A stretch of DNA of 12,490 nt, from positions 1 to 12,490 of the forward strand of contig JAFGOU010000380.1 of assembly GCA_016926315.1 (NCBI GenBank), given 5' to 3'. The notes under the pieces are model-generated. The model saw nothing but the letters and a program-made list of their open reading frames with translations, was not told the origin of the DNA and ran no database searches. The position numbers and the translations under genes were made by a program. Positions 1 through 7,040 of the stretch are shown here, in pieces (within the stretch, counting starts at the first letter, position 1; the number at the start of each line of letters is the position of its first letter). Source of the stretch: Chitinispirillaceae bacterium. GTDB taxonomy: Bacteria > Fibrobacterota > Chitinivibrionia > Chitinivibrionales > Chitinispirillaceae.

Positions 1-503
1 AGGTGCCATCCGCAGCCAAAGGCGATGACGCCGAATCCGGCGGCGTTGGCAAGAAAATCCGCGACCGGCCGGCCCGAAAAAAACGTTGGCTTGAAACTGT
101 ACAGAAGACCAGTCGCAATGGCGGCAATTGAGAGGAGCGCGATCGTGGCGTGTCCGGCAAGGGCGGGAATCAGGATGGAGAGGAGCGCGGCGATGGCGAT
201 TGCAGCGGTTGCGTGCGTTCGCGAGACAATGCCGGACGCCAGGAGGGGCAATCCGCTGTTTTTTTTATCGACCTCGATGTCGGCAATCTGGTTGAGAACA
301 TATACGCAGCCGACGGAGAGCGAAAAAACCGGTATCCAGAGCAGCGGGCCGGTATCAGGCATTGTCCAGGCCGCACTCATGCCTGAAAAGGAGAGGCCCT
401 TGCCCCGGTAATATCCGAAGAGAGCGAATCCCCATACCGGGATGAGCACTACCGGTCGCAGCAGGAAAAAACCGTCAAGCAGCCGGAATAGCAGGGATTT
501 CAT
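1..503 (-). CDS. UbiA-family prenyltransferase, C-terminus cut off by left edge
   Basis: This is a polytopic membrane protein of the UbiA superfamily, which transfers a prenyl group from a polyprenyl diphosphate to an aromatic or polar acceptor in the membrane. I read it by translating the minus strand from the ATG at 503-501; 167 codons remain open to the window edge. Residues 1-30 include FFLLRPVVLIPVWGF, which matches the start of the upstream paralogue. The first catalytic motif is NQIADIEVDKKN (N-x3-D-x3-D, the Mg/diphosphate site). A later YSFKP is followed by a conserved Asn in FLANAAGFG, as in the family. The second Asp-rich motif should lie beyond the edge. It starts 5 bp after the stop of the upstream paralogue and is surely co-transcribed with it. 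An AGG just before the start is a weak ribosome site. The substrate cannot be told from sequence. Confidence 0.85.
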   Translation of the reverse strand, partial: MKSLLFRLLDGFFLLRPVVLIPVWGFALFGYYRGKGLSFSGMSAAWTMPDTGPLLWIPVFSLSVGCVYVLNQIADIEVDKKNSGLPLLASGIVSRTHATAAIAIAALLSILIPALAGHATIALLSIAAIATGLLYSFKPTFFSGRPVADFLANAAGFGVIAFGCGWH

Positions 504-508
504 CGGAC

Positions 509-1546
509 CTATTTCGTTTTAAGAGTGGGATAATCGAAATGAAAACGCCACTTGTAGTAGGCCTTGCTGATCAGGAACGTAAGCAGAATCAGGGCCGCGT
601 ATTCAGGGACAAAGAGCGCGACAAAGGCGGACAGGAGGAAGACCGGCCATTTGAACGCCTGAAACGATCGTTCGCGCGTCGTCGATACGGCAAAGAAAAT
701 AAAAATAATCAGGCTGATTCCCGAAGGTATCGCCATGACCCAGAAATGGTGCTCCATGGCCAATGAGGCTGCGAGCGTGCCGGCGCAGAAGAGCGCCGCG
801 GTGATGGCGGTTTTTTTATCCCCGTAGGCAACGCAGAACGTTTTCTTGCCGGTTTTACGATCGCCGGTTGCGTCAGGGATGGTGGTGGCCAGATAGACGG
901 CGGCGTTGGCAAGGGAAGGGGCAAGGCTGGAGAACAGTCCGGTCAGGAGGATGGTCATGCTGAATGGCCCGTCGATTCTGGTGAGGTACCATCCGGCAAG
1001 GAAGGTCAACATACCGTGTCCCAGGGCATTGGCGAAGATCCCGCCGATCGCGCTGTTCTTCAATTGCACGGGCGGCAGGTTATAGAGCGCTCCCAGAAGC
1101 AGGCTGGTGAGAAAAATGATGGTAACCGGCAGGGAGGAGAGGAGAAGCACGGCGATTCCAACGCCGGTAACGGCGCATAAAATGGCGAGTATCCAGGCCG
1201 TACGGGTCGATAAAAAACCATGAGGCAGGAGAAAAAGCTTGTGGTTGATGCGATCGCTTTCGATATCGACGATCTGGTTGACCACGTAAATGGACGCGAC
1301 GATGAGCGAAAATCCGAATAATCCCCACCATGTGGTACCCGAAAGAATCGACGCTCCGGAAAAAAAGCCGCCGATGCCTGCCTCCTTGCTGCCGGTAATG
1401 AGTCCAAGCAGAAAGATGGTCCACACCGGTACGAGGAGCGGTATCCGCAGGAGAAAAAAACAGTCGATCGCTTTACGCCAAGTGATGCCCACAGCGCCTT
1501 CTTTAGCCATCTCAATGGAGGAACGGCCAGAGTACCCACCGCTCAT
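509..1546 (-). CDS. UbiA-family prenyltransferase, complete
   Basis: This is an integral-membrane prenyltransferase of the UbiA superfamily, about 345 residues, with 8-9 hydrophobic segments. Both Asp-rich metal/diphosphate motifs are present. The first is NQIVDIESDRIN (N90, D94, D98) and the second is DATGDRKTGKKTF (D225, D229). Between them lie YNLPPVQLKN and a conserved Asn in FANALGHG, as expected of an active enzyme. I chose the ATG at 1546 because AAGGA lies 8 bases upstream of it; an ATG at 1552 has only 2 bases of spacing. A third option at 1510 would fit the paralogue's N-terminus but has no ribosome site. The motifs resemble the UbiA branch that includes chlorophyll synthase-like and archaeal ether-lipid enzymes, but the acceptor (quinone precursor, lipid or sugar) cannot be assigned. 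It heads a two-gene tandem of paralogues. Confidence 0.88.
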   Translation of the reverse strand: MSGGYSGRSSIEMAKEGAVGITWRKAIDCFFLLRIPLLVPVWTIFLLGLITGSKEAGIGGFFSGASILSGTTWWGLFGFSLIVASIYVVNQIVDIESDRINHKLFLLPHGFLSTRTAWILAILCAVTGVGIAVLLLSSLPVTIIFLTSLLLGALYNLPPVQLKNSAIGGIFANALGHGMLTFLAGWYLTRIDGPFSMTILLTGLFSSLAPSLANAAVYLATTIPDATGDRKTGKKTFCVAYGDKKTAITAALFCAGTLAASLAMEHHFWVMAIPSGISLIIFIFFAVSTTRERSFQAFKWPVFLLSAFVALFVPEYAALILLTFLISKAYYKWRFHFDYPTLKTK

Positions 1547-1616
1547 GAACATGGTCCTTCAGCCGGAATGGTGCTGGTCATATAACCCTGTCTGTTGAGA
1601 TAATGGCACTGTCGAT

Positions 1617-1649
1617 AATATAAAATCCGGGTCACCGCACAAACGTCAA
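1617..1649 (-). promoter_or_regulatory. Candidate promoter of the UbiA pair
   Basis: On the minus strand a TTGACG (1649-1644) lies upstream of a TTTATATT stretch (1624-1617). Spacing is 19 bases if the -10 is TTTATA and 21 if it is TATATT, so the match is imperfect. It would give a leader of about 65 bases before the ATG at 1546. Confidence 0.33.
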
Positions 1650-1695
1650 AAACCGACAGCAGCACTGTTTTTCGGACGGACACTATTTAATACCA

Positions 1696-1723
1696 TTGTT
1701 TTTTGATGAACAGGTGCTATATT
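1696..1723 (+). promoter_or_regulatory. Candidate promoter of the LRR gene
   Basis: TTGTTT (1696-1701) and TATATT (1718-1723) are separated by 16 bases, a good sigma-70-like match. The same TATATT -10 appears in the two better promoters of this window (2708-2713 and 9609-9604). Transcription would start near 1730, just before the AAGGA that precedes the 32-codon ORF. Confidence 0.45.
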
Positions 1724-1739
1724 TATTAAGGATCTCATC

Positions 1740-1838
1740 ATGGAATGCATGGTCTCTGGGACGAGAGGTTATTTCGACAAGCGTAGCGGGGAGAAATCTG
1801 GCAGCGTTCGCCTGGAATCATGTACGTGGACATTATGA
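1740..1838 (+). CDS. Possible 32-residue leader ORF
   Basis: A short reading frame starts at ATG 1740 and stops at TGA 1836-1838. It has a good ribosome site (AAGGA, 7 bases upstream), and a candidate promoter lies just ahead. The peptide is polar, with two Cys-containing stretches (MECM and ESCTW), and has no signal peptide or membrane segment. It ends 51 bases before the LRR start. It could be a real small protein, a translated leader that affects the LRR gene, or chance. No family is recognised. Confidence 0.25.
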   Translation: MECMVSGTRGYFDKRSGEKSGSVRLESCTWTL

Positions 1839-1889
1839 GACGATTAACAGAAGGTCATGGTAACCTGTTCCCTTATCCGGGAGGCGTTT

Positions 1890-2621
1890 ATGAAACGAAT
1901 AGAATTACTGGCATCGCTTTTATGCATCTCCTGGACACTATCCGCACAGGATGGCTCCTTTCTTGAGAATGATGCTTCAGCGGTATATGACGATTACACG
2001 ACCCTGAAGGGCATCCTCAACGAGTGCGGCATCGGCGACAGCCGCCTTTCCACCGTGTCGGTAATGGAAAACGGCCGTGTCGTTTTCCTCGACCTTTCAA
2101 ACAAGGAGATAAGCAAGGACGGCATACGGGCACTGCCTTATGCAATAGGGAACCTTGCCGAATTACGGACGCTGATCGCCAGGGACAATGTTATCACCTC
2201 AATCCCGGATGCGGTCATGCGTTTGACAAAACTACGGACGCTGATCCTTTCCCATAATAAAATAGTTTCTATTCCGCCGGAAATCGGCCAGCTTGAAAAC
2301 CTTGATACTCTGGACCTCAGGCACAATTCGTTTGAAACCCTTCCCGATGAGATCGGAAAGCTGAAGAACCTGTCGTATCTGCAGTTGTGGGGGAATAAAC
2401 TTGCCACCCTGCCGCCCTCACTGCTCCGCCTTTCGTCATTACGGGAGTTGTATCTCAAAAACAACCGCCTTGTTTCCCTTCCGGAAGGTCTTATTACCAT
2501 GAAGTCGCTTATATATATCGACTTTCAAGGGAATGCCATCTGCAATCCTTCACCGAAATTGGAGGCGTGGCTCAAAGGGAAGGACAAACAATACCGGGCA
2601 CAGCAGCGATGCCCGCGATAG
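1890..2621 (+). CDS. Secreted leucine-rich-repeat protein
   Basis: This is a 243-residue exported protein, probably for protein-protein or surface binding. Residues 1-19 form a signal peptide with likely cleavage at LSA|QD. A short Cys-containing N-terminal region (about 20-62) is followed by about six to seven leucine-rich repeats from about 63 to 215. From residue 92 the period is 23 residues, with the pattern LxxLxLxxNxLxxLPxxIxxL. Examples start at L92, L115, L138, L161, L184 and L207. The last repeat is degenerate (IDFQGNAICN) and acts as a C-terminal cap, followed by a basic tail ending QQRCPR. I chose the ATG at 1890 because GGGAGG lies 5 bases upstream and the signal peptide starts there; an in-frame ATG at 1857 has no such support. 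No T9SS tail, anchor or catalytic domain is visible. The binding partner is unknown. Confidence 0.85.
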   Translation: MKRIELLASLLCISWTLSAQDGSFLENDASAVYDDYTTLKGILNECGIGDSRLSTVSVMENGRVVFLDLSNKEISKDGIRALPYAIGNLAELRTLIARDNVITSIPDAVMRLTKLRTLILSHNKIVSIPPEIGQLENLDTLDLRHNSFETLPDEIGKLKNLSYLQLWGNKLATLPPSLLRLSSLRELYLKNNRLVSLPEGLITMKSLIYIDFQGNAICNPSPKLEAWLKGKDKQYRAQQRCPR

Positions 2622-2627
2622 CGCGGG
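2612..2627 (+). terminator. Hairpin over the LRR stop codon, weak terminator candidate
   Basis: CCCGCG pairs with CGCGGG around an ATAG loop that includes the TAG stop. The stem is perfect, but only TTG follows instead of a T-run, so this may be an mRNA 3'-end or attenuating hairpin and not a full terminator. Confidence 0.3.
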
Positions 2628-2684
2628 TTGTAGCAGCGGTATTCTCAACCAAGCACAATAGGTTCATTTCGCAGGCCAAACCAT

Positions 2685-2713
2685 TTGACACTTTTGGAGA
2701 AAATGTATATATT
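2685..2713 (+). promoter_or_regulatory. Strong sigma-70-like promoter of the GH31 operon
   Basis: A perfect TTGACA (2685-2690) is followed, after exactly 17 bases, by TATATT (2708-2713). The start point would be near 2720, giving a leader of about 65 bases to the ATG at 2788. It is the only obvious promoter before the GH31 gene and likely drives the barrel gene at 5358 too. The leader has a run of GTAGT/TTAGT-like direct repeats (about 2724-2740) of unknown meaning. Confidence 0.7.
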
Positions 2714-2787
2714 AAACAATATGGTGTAGTGTAGTTTAGTTTACCAGGATTACGGTTATCAGAACCATGAGCAAGGAGACGCCGTTC

Positions 2788-5337
2788 ATGAAAAAGATCA
2801 TCAGCCTGATTTCATTATCGGTCGCATTGTGCATGCAATCACTTTATGCCCAGGTTACCTATACACAAGAAAGTGACGGCGTGCTTTTTTCCCTTCCCGG
2901 CAACGCAAAAATGAAGCTGCTGGTGTGCACCGATAAGATCATCCGGGTCGTTTACACGCTGCAATCAACCATCCCGGCGCCGGAAAGCTACATTGTCGTT
3001 AAAAAGAGCTGGGAACCAGCCAGTTTCACGGTCCAGGACGGCGCTTCGGCGGTTTCCATTACCACGTCAACCGTGAGGGCCGACGTCTCGAAAACCACCG
3101 GCGCCATATCCTACTATGTCGGCGGAACCCTGATTCTTCAGGAAACCGCGGCAAAGACACTCACGAGAAAGACGGTCGGGACGCATACGGCCTACGAAGG
3201 AACCGTTTCGTTCAACAGCACCGCTGATGAGGGTATCTACGGGTTCGGCCAGTTTCAGAACGGCCAGTTGAACCAGAAAGGCCTCGCGCTTGACCTGGTG
3301 CAGCTCAACCAGAGCGACGCATCTCCCATCTTTCTTTCAACCAGGGGGTTTGGCGTTTTCTGGAATGTCTATTCCCAGGTAAAGGTATCGTCCCCGCTCA
3401 CCCTCTGGTGCAACTGGGCGACCAATGATGCCATAGATTATTACTTCATGTACGGTCCGGAATTCGACCGGATTATTCAATCGTTTCACACCATCACCGG
3501 ACCCGTCCCGATGTGGCCGAAATGGGCATACGGCTACTGGCAGTGCAAGAACTACTATTCCACCCAGAACGATCTGATGAGCGCGGCAAGAACGTTTCGT
3601 ACAAAAGGGTATCCGCTTGACAATATCGTCCAGGACTGGCAGTATTACCCGCCCGGCGGCAACGGGTGCCAGTGTTTTGACCGGACGCGCTACCCCGACC
3701 CCGTGGGAATGGTCCGGACCCTGCATGACTCACTCAACTGCCGGTTTACCATGTCGGTATGGCCTTCGTTCGCAGCGACGGCGGGTGCCAACTACACTTT
3801 TATGAATTCCAGGGGGTATCTCCTTAACACCCAGGACTACCTCGGAACCACCTACGACGCCTTCAGCGACAGCGCCGCGTTTTATTACTGGAAGTTCATC
3901 AACGACAGCCTGGTGTCCAAAGGGGTCGATGCGTTCTGGCCCGATGCCACGGAGCCGGAGTGGCACACCGTCTGGGTGACTGCCACCACCTCGGTCGGGC
4001 CGGCGGTCAAGGTTGAAAACATGTTTCCGGTTCTTCACAGCCGCACGTTATACGAAGGATACCGTGCCGCTCATCAGGGCAAGAAGCGGGTTGTCAACCT
4101 GACCCGTTCCTATTGCGCCGGTTCCCAGCGTTTTGGCGCGGCCTACTGGACCGGCGATATCGAGACCGATTTCGTTACCTACACCAAACAGATCCCCGCA
4201 GGCCTGAACGTCTGTATGACCGGGCTTCCGCTCTATTGCACCGATATCGGCGGTTTCAACGGCGCCGTGACGCCCGAGGTGGTTGCGCGCTGGTTCCAGT
4301 TCGGTGCATTCAATCCGGTATTCAGGATTCACGGTACCCGGAACACCGAACTCTGGCTCGATGCACAGGCAAGCGTGGAAGCCAACATGGTCAAATACAG
4401 CAGGCTTCGCTACCGCCTTTTTCCCTATGTCTATTCCCTCGCCTGGAAAACAACGAGCGAAGGCTATACGATAATGCGCGCTCTGCCGTTCGATTTCAGG
4501 ACCGACCCCCAGGTAAGGAACATGAACAATGAGTTCATGTTCGGTCCTGCCCTGCTTATTTGCCCGGTAACCGGTTCGGCGACTGCCACCAGCAGGCAGG
4601 TGTACCTTCCTGCCGGCTCATGGTACGACTTCTGGGCCGGAACCAAACAGGACGGCGGTACCGTCATCACCGCGGCGGCTCCGCTTGATAAAATGCCGAT
4701 CTACGTCCGCGCAGGCTCCATCGTTCCCCTGGGGCCGGAGATCACCTATGCCGACACTGCCGCCAATCCGATTGAGTTGCGGGTATACACTGGTGCAAAC
4801 GGCGGTTTTACCATCTATGAGGACGAGGGCGACGGATACGATTACGAGAAAGGGGTTCATGCCACGATCCCCATCACCTGGGACGAGGCGAGCGCGAACC
4901 TTACCATCGGGCCGACCGACGGGTCATTCCCCGGCATGCTGACGACGCGTACCTTCAACGTGATCTGGGTGGCGGAAAACCGAGGTATAGGTGGCGCCGT
5001 TACCACGCCCGTCGATAAAGCAATCACCTACACCGGCGGCACGCTTATTCTCAATAAAATTACCGGGGAGATCGGGGTCATCCGTTCCGGCGGGTCCGTG
5101 ATCAGACGCGCACCGTTTCACGCCGCGCTTGCGGGGCGGAGCTACCGTGTCCAGGTAACGGGAAAACACGCCATCCAGGTCAGGCTGATTGACGCAAGGG
5201 GAAGAGTCGCTGCCGATCGCCTCGTGCCCGGCGGTACAGTTTCGATAATAGCGCGGAACCTGGCGTCAGGGATCTATATTGCACAGTTTAAAGGGAGCGA
5301 CCAGTCATTATTCAGCCGTAAAATTATTGTCCAGTAA
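2788..5337 (+). CDS. Secreted GH31 alpha-glycosidase (alpha-xylosidase or alpha-glucosidase) with T9SS-like tail
   Basis: This is a glycoside hydrolase of family 31, a retaining enzyme that removes terminal alpha-linked glucose or xylose, here exported. It has 849 residues. Residues 1-21 are a signal peptide (cleavage SLYA|QV). Residues 22-240 form the N-terminal beta-sandwich (YGFGQFQNGQLNQKG). A TIM barrel runs from about 242 (MWPKWAYGYWQ) to 560. The nucleophile is D386 in FWPDATEPEW and the acid/base is D457 in WTGDIETD; this 71-residue gap is close to the 66 of YicI (D416/D482). A DUF5110-type beta domain covers about 656-735. Residues 792-849 resemble a T9SS type A sorting tail (IRARGR-like turn, SGIYIAQF, final KIIVQ). 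The start at 2788 has AAGGAG 9 bases upstream; an in-frame ATG at 2767 precedes that site. The style of the motifs favours alpha-xylosidase, but substrate is inferred. No PA14 insert is seen. Confidence 0.92.
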   Translation: MKKIISLISLSVALCMQSLYAQVTYTQESDGVLFSLPGNAKMKLLVCTDKIIRVVYTLQSTIPAPESYIVVKKSWEPASFTVQDGASAVSITTSTVRADVSKTTGAISYYVGGTLILQETAAKTLTRKTVGTHTAYEGTVSFNSTADEGIYGFGQFQNGQLNQKGLALDLVQLNQSDASPIFLSTRGFGVFWNVYSQVKVSSPLTLWCNWATNDAIDYYFMYGPEFDRIIQSFHTITGPVPMWPKWAYGYWQCKNYYSTQNDLMSAARTFRTKGYPLDNIVQDWQYYPPGGNGCQCFDRTRYPDPVGMVRTLHDSLNCRFTMSVWPSFAATAGANYTFMNSRGYLLNTQDYLGTTYDAFSDSAAFYYWKFINDSLVSKGVDAFWPDATEPEWHTVWVTATTSVGPAVKVENMFPVLHSRTLYEGYRAAHQGKKRVVNLTRSYCAGSQRFGAAYWTGDIETDFVTYTKQIPAGLNVCMTGLPLYCTDIGGFNGAVTPEVVARWFQFGAFNPVFRIHGTRNTELWLDAQASVEANMVKYSRLRYRLFPYVYSLAWKTTSEGYTIMRALPFDFRTDPQVRNMNNEFMFGPALLICPVTGSATATSRQVYLPAGSWYDFWAGTKQDGGTVITAAAPLDKMPIYVRAGSIVPLGPEITYADTAANPIELRVYTGANGGFTIYEDEGDGYDYEKGVHATIPITWDEASANLTIGPTDGSFPGMLTTRTFNVIWVAENRGIGGAVTTPVDKAITYTGGTLILNKITGEIGVIRSGGSVIRRAPFHAALAGRSYRVQVTGKHAIQVRLIDARGRVAADRLVPGGTVSIIARNLASGIYIAQFKGSDQSLFSRKIIVQ

Positions 5338-5357
5338 AGAAAGGAATCACGGAACTC

Positions 5358-6899
5358 ATGATCTCAGGAAAGCACCTCAACGTTATACGAATGGCGCAGC
5401 GGACCTCCGTTATTGGTTTTTTTTCTGCCGCTCTTGCCGTGGGAGGCGTCAATCTCAAGACCGATGACCAGGACCTGCGTTTTTCAATCGGCGGTGAAGC
5501 GTGGGTTGAATCCGGGCAGTTCGTTAAATTTTTCAATGCCGATGTGGAACTCGATCACGCGTGGATCAACCGGACGTTCATGCATCTCACGTTGACCGCC
5601 TATTTCAGGGAGCGACTCCGTGTTGTCATGGGCACCGAAGGGAGGATGTGGTTCAATGTCCCCAAGCAGCGCGGCACCGGGCAGGCCACCTATGTGCACC
5701 AGCAGAACAGCACGTTTATCATTTCAGACGCCAACGCCTCCTATTCCTTTGGCGATACAAAAACCCCATTGCTTTCGGTTACTGCCGGACTATTTCCTTA
5801 CAAATATAACGAAAACGCACGAAACCTTGGCGAGTACCTGTTCCGAAGCGGAACCTACCCCGCCTATCTGGTGAATAATTTTGACCTGGCGTTTGCGCGC
5901 CTCACCGGATTCAAATTCAGCAGTGATGTATCCGGTTTATTTCACCAGGACCTGATTTATTCCATAGAAACCAATATTCCTCCCTTTTTTGATGGTTCGG
6001 TATCGTATGTCGGCCGATTTGATCTATGGGGTTGGGGAGACATCGGAGCCGGAGTATCGTTTGCACATTTAGTTTCGGTTGATGAAAGAATTACCACGCA
6101 AACAAACATTGAGTTCAACCGGTTTTGGTATCCCGGCGATACGACAACGCATTATTACACTTTTCGCGGGACCAAGTTGATGGGTACCTTTTCCTTTGAT
6201 TTTAAAAAGGTCATCGATTTTGCCAAATTTATTCCCCAGGGCATTTTCGGTAAGGAGGATCTTACAGTGTATGGTGAAGCGCTTGTCCTTGGTCTTGAAC
6301 GTTACCCGCGGAACGACTCGGCAGACTTTATGGGAAATGTTATTCCGGGGAAAAACCGGTGGGGGTATGACACCTTGGAAAACAAGGTTCCCGTAATCCT
6401 CGGTTTTAACTGGCCGACGCATCCGCTTGCGTCATACACCCTGCTTCCGGGTATTGCCGCGTATTTTATCAACAAGCAGGAAATAAAAAATAAATATACC
6501 ATTGCCACAGGTGGTATCGGCATTGCCGCGGGTGTCGGTATATGGTTTATTGAACGTGTTTTTGAAAAATCTTTTCGCCTCAGTATGCTGAATACCGAAG
6601 TCGAATGGTACGGATGCACCTATCCAAATCGATATCAAAATCGTCTTGGACCCGGAAACACCCCAGGGTATCCTGTTCCGGATCATCCCAAGCGCGATAT
6701 TGATTATACCGCGGACAACTGGAAATGGAGCGTTTATCTCAAGAAAATGGTTGTTGACGAAAGGGTTGGATTGGTGGTGCAGTGTGCGCGCGATCATATC
6801 CGCAACGAGTCTTTGGTGCATGAATCGTTCGACTACGAGGAAGCGCTGAGCAAAAACGACCAGTGGTGGTGGATGGCGAAGATCGTGGCGACGTTCTGA
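5358..6899 (+). CDS. Putative outer-membrane beta-barrel protein, family not recognised
   Basis: This 513-residue protein is of unknown function. Its N-terminus (about 12-32, RTSVIGFFSAALAVGGV) looks like a signal peptide with an extended start; an alternative ATG lies at 5391. The rest has many short alternating, aromatic-rich strands and Gly/Asn/Asp turns (for example FSIGGEAWVESGQF, ASYSFGDT, LSVTAGLFPYKYN). It ends in WWWMAKIVATF, and a terminal Phe is typical of barrels inserted by the BAM machinery. I see no TonB box or plug domain, so it is more porin-like than TonB-dependent. AAGGAA lies 12 bases before the ATG, which is long. It starts 20 bp after the GH31 stop with no promoter between, so a shared transcript and a role in sugar uptake or surface display are plausible inferences. 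A hairpin over its stop codon (6896-6912) precedes the main terminator. Confidence 0.7.
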   Translation: MISGKHLNVIRMAQRTSVIGFFSAALAVGGVNLKTDDQDLRFSIGGEAWVESGQFVKFFNADVELDHAWINRTFMHLTLTAYFRERLRVVMGTEGRMWFNVPKQRGTGQATYVHQQNSTFIISDANASYSFGDTKTPLLSVTAGLFPYKYNENARNLGEYLFRSGTYPAYLVNNFDLAFARLTGFKFSSDVSGLFHQDLIYSIETNIPPFFDGSVSYVGRFDLWGWGDIGAGVSFAHLVSVDERITTQTNIEFNRFWYPGDTTTHYYTFRGTKLMGTFSFDFKKVIDFAKFIPQGIFGKEDLTVYGEALVLGLERYPRNDSADFMGNVIPGKNRWGYDTLENKVPVILGFNWPTHPLASYTLLPGIAAYFINKQEIKNKYTIATGGIGIAAGVGIWFIERVFEKSFRLSMLNTEVEWYGCTYPNRYQNRLGPGNTPGYPVPDHPKRDIDYTADNWKWSVYLKKMVVDERVGLVVQCARDHIRNESLVHESFDYEEALSKNDQWWWMAKIVATF

Positions 6900-6922
6900 T
6901 CTCCCGGATCAGGGATACCAGG

Positions 6923-6952
6923 AAAAAGCCGATCTTCGAGCGGCTTTTTTTT
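6923..6952. terminator. Strong intrinsic terminator, bidirectional
   Basis: AAAAAGCCG (6923-6931) pairs with CGGCTTTTT (6941-6949) across a 9-base loop, and the T-run reaches 6952. On the minus strand the same stem is followed by five T residues. It therefore ends the GH31/barrel transcript and may also stop the convergent propeller-gene transcript, whose stop codon is at 7041. Confidence 0.85.
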
Positions 6953-7040
6953 CGGGTACCGTCCTCTTCCCCCATGGGCAGTCGGGGGGGTCGCCACCTT
7001 TTTTGGCGCGACGGTATTTGCGAAATTGTCAATAAAGCAA

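Larger units (their letters stand above)
1547..1889. other. Divergent intergenic region
   Basis: This 343-base gap separates the minus-strand UbiA pair from the plus-strand LRR gene. It holds a candidate promoter for each direction, a candidate 32-codon ORF at 1740-1838, and the GGGAGG ribosome site of the LRR gene just before 1890. I found no tRNA, clear riboswitch or insertion-sequence end. The leader after the plus-strand promoter would be about 160 bases, long enough for RNA-level control, but I could not identify a known fold. Confidence 0.6.

Noticed and set aside
25..411. 128-codon plus-strand frame at the left edge
   Set aside because: It is the reverse-strand shadow of the partial UbiA gene, which reads with clear motifs on the minus strand.
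7001..7018. CGCCA/TGGCG hairpin as a second terminator of the propeller gene
   Set aside because: The stem has only 5 bp and no T-run follows on the minus strand. The stem at 6923-6952 is the better candidate.
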